Source: Verrucomicrobiaceae bacterium
Lineage (GTDB): Bacteria > Verrucomicrobiota > Verrucomicrobiia > Verrucomicrobiales > Akkermansiaceae
Assembly (NCBI GenBank): GCA_027485995.1
Contig: JAIXPW010000007.1
Coordinates: forward strand, 1 to 58,208
Length of the DNA: 58,208 nucleotides
Direction of reading: 5' to 3'
The notes under the pieces are model-generated. The model was not told the origin of the DNA, ran no database searches, and was given only the letters and a program-made list of their open reading frames with translations. Below are positions 17,409 through 26,392 of the stretch, piece by piece. Position 1 is the first letter of the stretch. Each line of letters opens with the position of its first letter. The translations under genes were made by a program, and so were the position numbers.

Positions 17409-17855
17409 CTACTGGACAGGTAGGTTGGCAGTGATTTTCCGGGCCTCTGATTCCCAGATCGAGCGGCTGTAGCCTCGGTGAAAGGATGACGGGGCGAACA
17501 GCCGCTTGCCATCCCTGGCGTCGACGAACCATTGGCCTTGCGGCCCGTTCTTTGGCGCACGGTTAGAGAAGCCCTCAGGGATATAGGTGGGTGGCACGGA
17601 CTGGATCTTCTTCCACAGGCCGAGGGCATTCCATTCAGACTCCGGCTTGAGGCTCGAGTGTCGGCCGTAGGCCTTGCCGAGTTCCTTGGGCAAGGATCCC
17701 AGTGGGCCACTGGCGAATTCGTTCAGGATGCGGGAGTCCCCCACCGGGTTGTCGAGGAGCCCGCAGTTGGCAAAGCACATGCAGACTGCGAGGTTCACCA
17801 GCCCGAGCCCGAAGATCAGTTTCAATCCATGATGGCGCTCTGGAAGGTGTTTCAT
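17409..17855 (-). CDS. hypothetical protein with one N-terminal membrane helix
   Basis: 148 residues from the ATG at 17853-17855, chosen because it leaves a short basic start (MKHLPERHHGLK) before the hydrophobic segment LIFGLGLVNLAVCMCFANC. The remainder is a soluble domain with no motif I recognise (GSLPKELGKAYGRHSS; IPEGFSNRAPKNGPQGQWFVDARDGKRLFAPSSF). The Cys-rich end of the hydrophobic segment might be a signal sequence or lipoprotein signal. It lies upstream of the cytochrome lipoprotein on the same strand, so the two may be co-expressed, perhaps as one exported redox unit; this is inference from position only. Confidence 0.6.
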   Translation of the reverse strand: MKHLPERHHGLKLIFGLGLVNLAVCMCFANCGLLDNPVGDSRILNEFASGPLGSLPKELGKAYGRHSSLKPESEWNALGLWKKIQSVPPTYIPEGFSNRAPKNGPQGQWFVDARDGKRLFAPSSFHRGYSRSIWESEARKITANLPVQ

Positions 17856-17994
17856 GACAATCGTGGGAAACTCCATTTAGAGCCAGATTCTGTTGCATGC
17901 GGTTGGCGCGAACAATCTCCAATTTCTCCTGAGGTTGCGTCACGGGCGATCTTATTCCGTGCCATCGACCCAGCTCCTGCGCTACCCTCCCCGC

Positions 17995-19287
17995 ATGCCA
18001 TTCAGCCATTTCGGATTTCGAGAGGAGATTCTCCGCGCCGTTCAGAAAGCAGGATACACCCGTCCGACCCAGGTTCAGGCAGCCGCGATCCCGAAGGTGA
18101 TGGCAGGGAACGATCTGATCGCGATCGCCCAGACGGGCACGGGAAAGACGGCCGCATTCGTGCTGCCGATGCTTCACCGGCTTTCGGAAAAGCGTGCCGA
18201 GAAACCACGCGGGGTGCGCGCCCTGATCCTCGCGCCGACCCGTGAGCTCGCCCTGCAGATCATGGAGAACATCCGCACCTACGGGCAGTTTCTCCGCATC
18301 CGGGTGGCGGCGATCTACGGCGGGGTTGATGAGGATGAACAGATTGCGATCCTGAAGAAGGGCGTTGAGATCATCGTGGCCACTCCCGGGCGGCTGATTG
18401 ATTTCATCGGCCGGCTGAAAGTGGACATCGAAGCGCTGGAGACCCTCGTGCTCGACGAGGCTGACCGCATGCTCCACATGGGATTTCTCCCGGACATTGA
18501 GACGATCGTGGAGAATCTCCCCAAGCGCCGTCAGACCCTGATGTTCTCGGCAACGTTTCCGAAGGAGGTCGAGTCACTGGCTCGGCGCTTCCAGTATCAG
18601 CCTGCAATGGTGCAGATCGGTCGGCGCTCGAATCCTGCGGACACTGTCGCGCAGTGCGTCTATGAGGTTCAGGGGCACCTGAAGGGGCTGCTGCTGCTGG
18701 AGTTGCTCAAGCAACCAAAGTTCAAGCGGGTGCTGGTTTTCGTCCGCATGAAGGATGGGGCTGATCGCCTAACAGATTTCCTCAAGTCCTCGCAGGTTGA
18801 TGTGGTCAAGCTTCACTCCAGCCGCACGCAGGAGCAGCGGATGAAGGCGCTCCAGGATTTCAAGGATGGCAAGGTGCAGGTCATGGTCGCGACTGACATC
18901 GTGGCGCGTGGCATCGACATCGAAGGCGTGACCCAGGTGGTGAACTACGACCTTCCGGTCAATCCTGAGGATTACGTCCACCGCATAGGCCGCACAGGTC
19001 GGGCGGAGGCGGAGGGAGAAGCGATCAGCTTTGTTCCGCGGGGCGAGCTAAACCTCCTTAACATCCTCGAACTCTTCATCGGCCAGAGATTGGATCGGAA
19101 GAAGCTGCGCGGCTTCGACTACCATCAGGTCGTGCCGCAATCCCCACTCACGGAAAAGCCGGCGAAGCGCGACTGGCGGAAGCGCACCCGTGAGATGGAA
19201 TTGAAGCGCGAAGGGACGAAGCCATCATTCCGAACGGTGAAAAAGGTGGATGGGAAGGCAGCCCCCAAGCGCGGCCCACGGAGATGA
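17995..19287 (+). CDS. DEAD-box ATP-dependent RNA helicase (RhlE-like)
   Basis: 430 residues from the ATG at 17995; longer in-frame starts lack helicase features. All motifs are visible: Q motif (F6; TRPTQVQAAAIP), motif I AQTGTGKT (45-52), Ia APTRELALQI, GG in YGGV, TPGRL, motif II DEAD in VLDEADRML, motif III SAT, then in RecA-like domain 2 LVFVRMKDGADRL, HSSRTQEQR, ATDIVARGIDIEGV (motif V) and HRIGRTGR (motif VI). The C-terminus is a basic tail (KRDWRKRTRE...). The enzyme unwinds short RNA duplexes, for example in ribosome assembly or mRNA decay. One CTAACAG octamer (18769) lies within it. Confidence 0.95.
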   Translation: MPFSHFGFREEILRAVQKAGYTRPTQVQAAAIPKVMAGNDLIAIAQTGTGKTAAFVLPMLHRLSEKRAEKPRGVRALILAPTRELALQIMENIRTYGQFLRIRVAAIYGGVDEDEQIAILKKGVEIIVATPGRLIDFIGRLKVDIEALETLVLDEADRMLHMGFLPDIETIVENLPKRRQTLMFSATFPKEVESLARRFQYQPAMVQIGRRSNPADTVAQCVYEVQGHLKGLLLLELLKQPKFKRVLVFVRMKDGADRLTDFLKSSQVDVVKLHSSRTQEQRMKALQDFKDGKVQVMVATDIVARGIDIEGVTQVVNYDLPVNPEDYVHRIGRTGRAEAEGEAISFVPRGELNLLNILELFIGQRLDRKKLRGFDYHQVVPQSPLTEKPAKRDWRKRTREMELKREGTKPSFRTVKKVDGKAAPKRGPRR

Positions 19288-19340
19288 GTTCACCGGGAGA
19301 GATGGATTGCGAGAGGAGAGTCTGAAGACATAAAGGGACA

Positions 19341-19814
19341 ATTCATGCGCGTCACACCCATCGGATGCACTCGCTCAGCGAGTTCATGAAGACGCTGCTG
19401 CAACGCTTCACCCGCTGGTTCAACCGGGTCCACGAACGCAGCGGCACACTTTGGGAACAGCGTTAAAAGAGCGTCATCGTCGAAAGTGGGATCGCGGCAC
19501 GGACGATGGCGGCTTACATCGATCTGAATGCTGTTAGAGCGGCGAAGGTCAAAGGTGACATGGCCATCTCCCCACAAGACAACGGCACGGTGCTGCCCGA
19601 GCTGAGCGCGGCGGTAATGCTTCGTTGCAAGGTCCGTTACTTCACGGACGGTGCCGTGATCGGCAGCAATGCCTTCGTCAATGAAGCCTTTACCGCCTCA
19701 CGTGAACGCTTCAGTGAGAGGCGCAAGGACGGTGCGCGGAAGATGAGAGGCTCTGGAGCGCCCGCGAGCGCGATCCTGTGGTCTGTTAGAGACCTTCGGG
19801 TGGGTGTAGGGTAA
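19341..19814 (+). pseudogene. decayed REP-associated tyrosine (Y1) transposase fragment
   Basis: In one frame the sequence reads MHSLSEFMKTLLQRFTRWFN, then RVHERSGTLWEQR, a TAA at 19464-19466, then KSVIVESGIAARTMAAYIDLN. This is the core of a Y1/RAYT-type transposase (LWEQRFKSVIVE with Phe expected where the TAA stands, then YIDLNxVRA with the catalytic-helix Tyr). After VRAAKVKGDM the text jumps to VRYFTDGAVIGSNAFVNEAF and ASRERFSERRKDGARKMRGSG, the usual C-terminal region, so about 60 codons are missing. The N-terminus with the HUH motif is absent. RAYTs are single-copy domesticated transposases that spread REP palindromes; this copy cannot be functional. It lies between the helicase gene and rnr. 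Confidence 0.82.
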
Positions 19815-19823
19815 GCTTGGCAT

Positions 19824-22238
19824 TCACCGTCTCTTCCGTTTCGTCGCGGGCGGCTTGGACTTCTTCGCGGCCTTTGGTTCAGTGAAGGTCTTTTTCTTCG
19901 AGGGCGTCGCGGCCTTGATCGCGGGCTTGCCGCTGAATTTGGCAGGCTTGCCTTTCAAGACGGGTTGGGCGGGCTTGGTGCTTTTCTTTTTACCTTCAGC
20001 CGAGGGCATGCCCTGCGAGATCTTCGCGTCTGGATCAAGCGCGATCCGGAAATCGACGAAGCGCCGCACGCGATCCACACCGATGACCTCCATCGGCAGG
20101 CGCATGCCGATCTGGATGAGGTCGCCGTCGTAGCTGGCCCAGGCTCCGCGATGTCCTTCGAAGCGCCAGCGGCCTTCGGGCAAGTCCTCGCGTTTCACCG
20201 CGCCGCGGATGCCGAGATTCGGCACCTCGACGAAGAGCCCCATCGGACGCGCATCGGTGATGAGTCCGTCGAAAACGATCGGCTCTTCCAGCTCGGCCAC
20301 GCGACCGAGGAACTCCATCATCTTGAGCTGTTTGGTCTCGCTCTCCGCTTCGGCGGAAACCCGCTCGGTGTCGGAGATATGGCGGGAAATTTCACGCAAC
20401 TCGTTCTGCGATGGCGTGCGATCCGGTACCTTTGGCGCGTTTTCCAGATAAGGCTGCATCGCACGATGGACGATGAGGTCGGCGTAGCGACGGATCGGAC
20501 TGGTGAAATGGCAGTAGTCGGCCTTGGCGAGTCCGTAGTGGCCAATGGCGTCTGGTGAATAGGCAGCGCGCTTCAGGCTTTTGAGCAGGCCGAGTTTGAT
20601 CGAGTGTTCCTCCGGGCTGCCTTTTGAGTCGTCCAACAACTTCTGGATGTGGGCGCGGTTGGTCAGGTCGCCGGGCTTGTAGCCGTGGAGTTTCGCGGTC
20701 TCGGCGAACTCGAACAGCTTCGAGAAATCCGGATCCTCATGAATGCGGTGAACGGCCGGCTTCTGGCGGCCTTTCAGCAGTCGGGCGACCACCTCGTTCG
20801 CGGCGAGCATGCACTCCTCGACGAGTTGGTGACTGGAAGTGTGCTCGACCGGGATCAGTCCGCAAGCGCGACCGTTCTCATCGAGCTTGATTCGGATCTC
20901 CGGCATCTCGAGATCGAGGGCCCCGTTGGCAAATCGGAGCTTTCTCAAGGTGGACGCCATCTTCCAACCCTCGCGGACCATTTCCTCCAGCCCATCCTCA
21001 TGACCTTCGGGTGCCTCGCCGCCATCGAGGATGACCTGCGCCTGTTCGTAGGAAAGCTTTGCCCGGCTGTGGATCACGGCATCGAAGAAGCGGACCTTCT
21101 TCACCTCTCCATTCAGGGCGATGTCGAGCAGCGCGCACTTGGTCAGACGGTCAACATTTGGCTTCAGCGAGCAGATGCCGTTGCTGAGTTCAGGAGGCAG
21201 CATGGGCAGGACACGATCGACGAGGTAGGTGGAGTTGCCGCGTTCGATGGCTTCCTTGTCCATCGCGGTGCCGGGCTTCACGTAGTGGGAAACATCGGCG
21301 ATGTGGACGGCGAGCAGCCATCCGGTCTTGGTGCGCTCCAGCCAGATGGCATCGTCATGGTCCTTCGCATCGGCGGGATCGATCGTGATGACGAGCTTCT
21401 TGCGCCAGTCCGAGCGGCGGGCGATTTCCTCATCGGTCGGGGATTCCGGCGTGCCTCGGACTTCCTCGAGGACCGCCTCCGGAAAGGACGTGCGGAGGCC
21501 ATTGCGTTGGATGATCGCAACGATGTCCACTCCCGGATCACCCGGCCAGCCGAGGACTTCGAGGACGCGACCGCGAGGCGCGAGCGAGCGCGAATCCCAC
21601 TGCTCCAGTTCCACGACGACCAACTGCCCGGGCTGCGCGGTGGTGTCGCCGACCAGATCAACGGGACCATCAACGGCCACATCCGAGCACTGCACCCAGG
21701 AGTGCTTGCCCTTCTGCTGAAAAGTGCCGATCAGACGGCCCGAGCGGCGTTCCAGGATGCGCTCGACCTTGCCCTTCGCCTCTTCATCAGGCTCATCACC
21801 GACCACCCGACGGTCTCCGCGCTGTGGCTTGCTCCGCCTTTCAGAGGGAAGCTGGATGGTGCAGACGACCTTGTCGCCATCGAGTGCGGTCGAGCAATCA
21901 CGTCGGCCAATGTAAATGCGGGAGAACTTCTTCAGGTCGATACCGGTCGAAAGATTCTCCTCATCGGTCAGTGAGGGGAAAAACCAGGCATTGCCCTTGG
22001 GGTGGAAACGCAGGGTGCCGGTGAGCTGGTTGCCAGTCTTGCCGCGCAGTTCATAGCGTGACTTCCTTCCCTCCACGACGAGACCTTCCTGGATGAGAGC
22101 CATCACCGTTGCGCGGAGCTTGGAGCGATCACTCGAAGGGATCTCCAGAAACCGCGCCAACTCCGAACCGGTCATCGGCCGGTACTTCGGGGAGCGCATG
22201 CATTTCAAAACCTCATCCCGCATCAAATCCTCTGCCAT
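19824..22238 (-). CDS. rnr: ribonuclease R
   Basis: 804 residues from the ATG at 22236-22238 (MAEDLMRDEVLKCM); an upstream start would add 15 unlikely residues. Order of domains: winged-helix N-terminus (MTGSELARFLEIP), cold-shock OB domains, the RNB catalytic domain with ITIDPADAKDHDDAIWLE, which carries the metal-binding Asp cluster, YLVDRVLPMLPPELSNGICSL, and HFTSPIRRYADLIVHRA, then an S1 domain (IVFDGLITDARPMGLFVEVP) and a Lys/Pro/Ala-rich basic tail. RNase R degrades structured RNA 3' to 5', acting in rRNA quality control and mRNA decay. The very long basic tail (from about residue 740) is typical of this enzyme. Confidence 0.97.
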   Translation of the reverse strand: MAEDLMRDEVLKCMRSPKYRPMTGSELARFLEIPSSDRSKLRATVMALIQEGLVVEGRKSRYELRGKTGNQLTGTLRFHPKGNAWFFPSLTDEENLSTGIDLKKFSRIYIGRRDCSTALDGDKVVCTIQLPSERRSKPQRGDRRVVGDEPDEEAKGKVERILERRSGRLIGTFQQKGKHSWVQCSDVAVDGPVDLVGDTTAQPGQLVVVELEQWDSRSLAPRGRVLEVLGWPGDPGVDIVAIIQRNGLRTSFPEAVLEEVRGTPESPTDEEIARRSDWRKKLVITIDPADAKDHDDAIWLERTKTGWLLAVHIADVSHYVKPGTAMDKEAIERGNSTYLVDRVLPMLPPELSNGICSLKPNVDRLTKCALLDIALNGEVKKVRFFDAVIHSRAKLSYEQAQVILDGGEAPEGHEDGLEEMVREGWKMASTLRKLRFANGALDLEMPEIRIKLDENGRACGLIPVEHTSSHQLVEECMLAANEVVARLLKGRQKPAVHRIHEDPDFSKLFEFAETAKLHGYKPGDLTNRAHIQKLLDDSKGSPEEHSIKLGLLKSLKRAAYSPDAIGHYGLAKADYCHFTSPIRRYADLIVHRAMQPYLENAPKVPDRTPSQNELREISRHISDTERVSAEAESETKQLKMMEFLGRVAELEEPIVFDGLITDARPMGLFVEVPNLGIRGAVKREDLPEGRWRFEGHRGAWASYDGDLIQIGMRLPMEVIGVDRVRRFVDFRIALDPDAKISQGMPSAEGKKKSTKPAQPVLKGKPAKFSGKPAIKAATPSKKKTFTEPKAAKKSKPPATKRKRR

Positions 22239-22418
22239 GCCACAGAGTGCGCCAACCGCGGCGAGGCGGCAAACCCAAAGCACCGCAGGAAAAAGATTGC
22301 CGAGCGACCCGATCTGAGTACCGTATTTACCATGTCATTGCCTCGAAAGGGTCATTGTCACGGACCCGGAAATCGGTTTCCTTTGAACCTCATTCATTCC
22401 TCCACATCCCATCGAATC

Positions 22419-22994
22419 ATGAAATCCCCCATTTCCCGCCGCTCGGGCGGCTTCACCCTGATCGAACTCCTGGTCGTCATCGCGATCATCGCCGTATTGG
22501 CCGGTGCCGGATTTGCCGCAGGCATGGCCGCCATGAACAAGGCCAAGCGGGTCACGTGTCAGGCTGCTTCCACCGCGTTGGAAAGCGGCATCAACAACTT
22601 CTACCAGGAATATGGGCGCCTTCCCGATGTTGGCGAGACCTGCAATACCGCGAGCGGGCAGGGTGTCGAATTGGTCACGATCCTGCTGGGCAAGGAAGCC
22701 TCCAGCAACTCGATGCAGAACAGCAAGCAACTCAACTTCCTGGCCGGGATGAAGGAAGGCAAGGCCAAGAAGGGCGGTCTCATCTATACCGGCGGTTCCA
22801 GCACCATCGAGGGACTCTACGACCCCTGGGGAAATGGTTATGAAATCACCCTCGACCAGGACTATGACGAGGAGATCATCGACCCGACCAGCAGCGGCAC
22901 AACGCTTCGCGGCCGCCGGGTGCTCGTCTGGACCAAGGGAGCCGATCAGAAGGTCGGTGGCACCGGTGCCGATCAGGACGTGAAGACCTGGTAA
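22419..22994 (+). CDS. type II secretion/type IV pilin-like prepilin protein
   Basis: 191 residues from the ATG at 22419; a longer in-frame start upstream would put 29 residues before the leader. Residues 1-11 (MKSPISRRSGG) are a prepilin leader cut after Gly11; FTLIELLVVIAIIAVLAGAGF follows with Glu at +5, the hallmark of pilins and GspG-type pseudopilins. The C-terminal globular part has DPWGNGYEITLDQDYDEE, the GspG-type region that binds Ca2+. Verrucomicrobiota have many such single pseudopilin genes without a secretion operon, and none is present nearby. The role (pseudopilus or surface filament) is inferred. A terminator follows. Confidence 0.9.
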   Translation: MKSPISRRSGGFTLIELLVVIAIIAVLAGAGFAAGMAAMNKAKRVTCQAASTALESGINNFYQEYGRLPDVGETCNTASGQGVELVTILLGKEASSNSMQNSKQLNFLAGMKEGKAKKGGLIYTGGSSTIEGLYDPWGNGYEITLDQDYDEEIIDPTSSGTTLRGRRVLVWTKGADQKVGGTGADQDVKTW

Positions 22995-23019
22995 GTCATC
23001 TTCCCAAACGTTTCCATCG

Positions 23020-23053
23020 AGGCCCCGCCCGGTTCGTCCGCGCGGGGCCTTTT
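23020..23053 (+). terminator. intrinsic terminator of the prepilin gene
   Basis: Stem AGGCCCCGC (23020-23028) with GCGGGGCCT (23042-23050) and a short T-run (23051-23053), 25 bp after the stop and before the convergent GH39 gene. Confidence 0.85.
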
Positions 23054-23064
23054 CGTGCCTGAAA

Positions 23065-24738
23065 CTACGGGAGATCCAGTAGCAGCAGGGAAACACCCTG
23101 GCGCGGAAGCTTGAAGGTCACGGCGGCCGAGCCGTCCTTGATCGCGATGGGCGAGTCGCTCTTCAACGAAGCAAGCTGGCCGGCCTCCTCCAGCTCCTTG
23201 TACTGGGCTTCCGTGGGCTTCTGAGGGGAGTTCATCGACTGCCAGAGCGTGTACGCATTGCTGTGGGACTGATCGATCCGGAACTGGGTCAATTTCGCCT
23301 CTCCATTCTTGGGCAGTCCGGGAAGGGATAGGGTGACCGTGGCATCCGGACCGGGAAGATCATCGTCGAGGTAATGCCAGACCATGACGGCGAGCTTCTT
23401 GCCTTCGAGACTGGCGAGGGCCGAGACGTCGGGCTTTCCACGCACGCCTTCCTTGAGCATCGTGTCCAGTGGAGTCGCGGCATCGCTTTCCACGGTCAGA
23501 CGCTGCCCACCCATCTTGCTGAACATGCGGAAGACATTGAGGACCGGATGATCGATGCCATTGCTGGACAGCACCCGGAAGCCGGCGAAATAAGGCTGGT
23601 CCTCGAACTCGAAGGCCCAGGTCAGCGCGCCCTCAAGATTCACGCCATGTTTTGCGGCGAGATCATGCTTTCTCGCGAAACTGGCGGCCGTGTAGCTGGA
23701 GTACATCGTGCCATTGCGATAACCGTTCTGCGGTCCCTGGCAGGCGGCACAGCCTTCAGGGTCCGACTCCCCGATGACGATCGGCAGATGCTTCAGCGTT
23801 GGGAAGCTGGCGATCGCCTTGAATGCGCCATCGATGTCGCGCAGCTGGCTGGAGATGCCCATGCGGACGTGGCCATCGACGAACTTCGGCTGGCCCTTTG
23901 CGTGGAAGGAAATCAGGTCAATCGGGGTGCCTTGCTTGCCGGTGACGGAATTGGTGCCGTTGACGCAGTGATTCAGGAACTTGTTGAGCGTGTCTCCGCC
24001 GGTGCCGCCTGCGGTTTCCGGCCCGCCGATGCGTGCGGTGGGCAGCGCTCTTCGAACGGCGTCCACCGAGTAGTCGTAGAGCTTGTAGAACTCCTCCTGC
24101 GTGCCGCGCCAGTAGCCGATGTTCGGTTCGTTCCAGAGCTGCCACCACCACTTCTCGACCTCGGCGCGACCGTATTTCTCGACGCAATGTTTCGTCCACT
24201 GGTAGCAAAGCTCGCCCCACTTCGCGTAGTCCTTCGGAGGATAGGTCCAGCCGAGATAGATGGTGTCGTATTTCGCATCAGGCGTCCAATGGTGGCGATA
24301 CGGTTCAGGCTTCGTGGAAAGGGCCTGCGGCATGAAGCCGAGTTGAACGTAAGGACGAACGCCGCGCTCGAGATAGGTGTCGAAGATCCGGTCAGTGATG
24401 GTCCAGTCATAGACCGGATTTCCCCGGGCATCCTCGGTGTAGGCGTTGGTGCTGCCCCATTTCAGTGCCGGAGTGCCATCGCCGGTCGTCAGCAGGTTGT
24501 GGGCACGGAAATAGACGTTCCTGGGCGACATCTCGCCGAGTTCCTTGAGCAGCTTCTTGCCGTCCTTCATGTAGGCATAGTTCGGCTCGTCCGCTCCGAA
24601 GTAGCGCCAGATCGGGCGGAGTTCGCCGAGTGGCTTCGAGGCATCGACCTTGATGGCGACGGGAAAGGCTTGGGCTTCCTGGGCCTGGACGGAAGCAAGG
24701 AGCAGGGCGGCGGCGGCGGAGCGTAGAAGTAGGGTCAT
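23065..24738 (-). CDS. secreted GH39-type glycoside hydrolase (beta-xylosidase-like)
   Basis: 557 residues from the ATG at 24736-24738, which starts a signal peptide (MTLLLRSAAAALLLASVQAQ). The catalytic TIM barrel has the GH39 order: LRPIWRYFGADEPNY, VYDWTITDRIFDTYLERGVRPYVQLGFMP, the acid/base Glu in WWWQLWNEPNIGYW, and IGGPETAGG, then SFHAKG. The nucleophile Glu candidate is in LPIVIGESDPEG. The C-terminal part is a beta-sandwich-like domain (AVTFKLPRQGVSLLLLDLP). GH39 enzymes release xylose or uronic acids from polysaccharides in the periplasm. It lies in a run with a GH1 gene on the same strand, so both may serve one plant-polysaccharide pathway. Confidence 0.9.
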   Translation of the reverse strand: MTLLLRSAAAALLLASVQAQEAQAFPVAIKVDASKPLGELRPIWRYFGADEPNYAYMKDGKKLLKELGEMSPRNVYFRAHNLLTTGDGTPALKWGSTNAYTEDARGNPVYDWTITDRIFDTYLERGVRPYVQLGFMPQALSTKPEPYRHHWTPDAKYDTIYLGWTYPPKDYAKWGELCYQWTKHCVEKYGRAEVEKWWWQLWNEPNIGYWRGTQEEFYKLYDYSVDAVRRALPTARIGGPETAGGTGGDTLNKFLNHCVNGTNSVTGKQGTPIDLISFHAKGQPKFVDGHVRMGISSQLRDIDGAFKAIASFPTLKHLPIVIGESDPEGCAACQGPQNGYRNGTMYSSYTAASFARKHDLAAKHGVNLEGALTWAFEFEDQPYFAGFRVLSSNGIDHPVLNVFRMFSKMGGQRLTVESDAATPLDTMLKEGVRGKPDVSALASLEGKKLAVMVWHYLDDDLPGPDATVTLSLPGLPKNGEAKLTQFRIDQSHSNAYTLWQSMNSPQKPTEAQYKELEEAGQLASLKSDSPIAIKDGSAAVTFKLPRQGVSLLLLDLP

Positions 24739-24751
24739 GGGTTTGATGGGA

Positions 24752-24791
24752 AGAGACGCAAGACTGGAAGATTCAAGACGCAAGAGGAAAG
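24752..24791. repeat. degenerate AGACGCAAGA repeat patch
   Basis: Units AGACGCAAGACTGGAAGATT and CAAGACGCAAGAGG overlap in the leader 14 bp upstream of the GH39 start. The rest of the 220-bp gap (24792-24958) holds no recognisable gene. Confidence 0.5.
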
Positions 24792-24958
24792 GGTTCTCCG
24801 GGACCTGAAACCTTATCGAGGATGGTTCGGTGATTCACACGTTCAGCGGATACTCTTTCCTCGGCGCCTTTCCTACCGCCCTTTTGGGGGACACTTCGAT
24901 CCAGCGGGCGGGATTCGATTCTTGCGGCGCTTGTTCTTCGCGCGGCTCGGTCGGAACA

Positions 24959-26314
24959 TCACGAGGTGGGCTTCCAGATCCCTGCCAGCCATTCCAGTGA
25001 GTCCTTTGCGGTCCTGACCTGTGTCGCGTAATCGACATGCACGAGCCCGAAGCGTTCCTTGTATCCATCCGCCCATTCGAAGTTGTCCATCCACGACCAG
25101 TGGAACCAGCCCTTGAGTGGGATGCCCTCACCGATGGCGCGATGCAGCTCTTTCAGGTAGCGTGTGAGAAAGTCGATCCGCATGAGGTCATGCACCTTTT
25201 CATCGACGGCCACCCAGTCCATCGATGAAAGCCCGTTCTCGAAGACATACTGTGGCCGGCCATAGGCCTCATGGAAGAAGCGCGTTCCCCAGTAGAGACC
25301 CTCCGGATGAATGGGCCAGCCGAAGGCCGTTCTCGGCTCGCCGGGGGCTGGATCGACCACGCTTCCATCCGCCGAGATCCTACGACCGAAGTAGTAGTTG
25401 AAGCCATTGAAGTCCACGGATCGGGAGATTTCCTCCATGTCTCCGTCTTGGATGACCTCGTCGATCACCTGAGGATGCCGTTGCGAGAGCGACTCCGGAT
25501 AACGGCCCTTGAAGACCGGATCCATCCACCATGTGTGGCTGAGAAACAACCGATGATCCCCGGTCCACTCCGGCTCCAGGGTCGCCATCCTCGCCGCTTC
25601 CACGCTGTGCGGATTCTCCGGGTCGGCAGGCATCGCGATGTAGGCGACATGAGCCATTCCAATCCGCGAGTCCTCCACCGTTTCACGAATCACCGAAGTG
25701 GCCCGGCCATGGGCAAGGTTCACATGGTGCACGCAGCGCAACACATCCGCTTCGCTCAGGGTGAGGCCGGGCGCATGCACTCCGGCACGATGTCCATGAC
25801 CGAGAAAAATCGCCGGTTCATTGAAGGTGATCCAATCCTTGACCCGATCCCCCAGTTTCGTCGTCACCACTTTTGTGTAATTCGCGAACCAGTCGGCGAT
25901 CTCCCGTTCCATCCATCCGCCGCGGTCATGGATCGCCTGGGGCAGGTCCCAGTGAAACAAGGTCACGAAGGGTCGGATGCCTGCGTCCAGCAGTCCGTCG
26001 ATCAGCTGGTCATAAAAATCCAGTCCCCTGGCGTTCACCCGGCCCGTGCCATCGGGAATCACCCGCGGCCACGAAACCGAGAAGCGGAATGCCGGCAGGC
26101 CCGCCGCCTTCATCAGTGCCAGGTCGTCGCGCCAGCGATGGTAGAAGTCACAAGCGGTCTGGGGCGTGTGTCCGCCGAAGATCTTTCCCGGCTGTCGGGC
26201 GAACACGTCCCAGACCGACTCGCCTTTGCCATCTTCTGACGCCGCCCCCTCGATCTGCGCGGCGGCGGTGGCCGCGCCCCAGATGAAATCTTTTGGAAAA
26301 TCGTGGATCGACAT
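24959..26314 (-). CDS. GH1 beta-glucosidase
   Basis: 451 residues from the ATG at 26312-26314 (MSIHDFPKDFIWGAATAAAQ), the standard GH1 N-terminus; an earlier ATG adds 12 residues. Conserved blocks: GESVWDVFARQPGKI, YHRWRDDLALMKAAGLPAFRFSVSWPRV, VTLFHWDLPQAI, the acid/base Glu in ITFNEPAIFLGHG, the nucleophile Glu in YVFENGLSS (usually TENG), and the C-terminal KGWFHWSWMDNFEWADGYKERFGLV. No signal peptide, so cytoplasmic: it would cut beta-glucosides after uptake. Upstream lies a spermidine-synthase-like gene (78 bp gap), downstream the GH39 gene. The presence of both a periplasmic GH39 and a cytoplasmic GH1 suits stepwise degradation. Confidence 0.95.
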   Translation of the reverse strand: MSIHDFPKDFIWGAATAAAQIEGAASEDGKGESVWDVFARQPGKIFGGHTPQTACDFYHRWRDDLALMKAAGLPAFRFSVSWPRVIPDGTGRVNARGLDFYDQLIDGLLDAGIRPFVTLFHWDLPQAIHDRGGWMEREIADWFANYTKVVTTKLGDRVKDWITFNEPAIFLGHGHRAGVHAPGLTLSEADVLRCVHHVNLAHGRATSVIRETVEDSRIGMAHVAYIAMPADPENPHSVEAARMATLEPEWTGDHRLFLSHTWWMDPVFKGRYPESLSQRHPQVIDEVIQDGDMEEISRSVDFNGFNYYFGRRISADGSVVDPAPGEPRTAFGWPIHPEGLYWGTRFFHEAYGRPQYVFENGLSSMDWVAVDEKVHDLMRIDFLTRYLKELHRAIGEGIPLKGWFHWSWMDNFEWADGYKERFGLVHVDYATQVRTAKDSLEWLAGIWKPTS

Positions 26315-26392
26315 GGGAAGGAGGGGAAGGGGCAAGGTTCGGGATTCCATGCACCAGATTGAAAGCGAAGGAAAGTGGGAGTTTGGACTCGA

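Noticed and set aside
20649..21974. 441-codon plus-strand open frame opposite rnr
   Set aside because: Shadow of RNase R, whose catalytic RNB motifs are unambiguous.
24835..25131. Minus-strand open frame downstream of the GH1 gene
   Set aside because: It overlaps the 3' end of the GH1 gene in another frame and shows only Arg/Pro/Ser-rich text.
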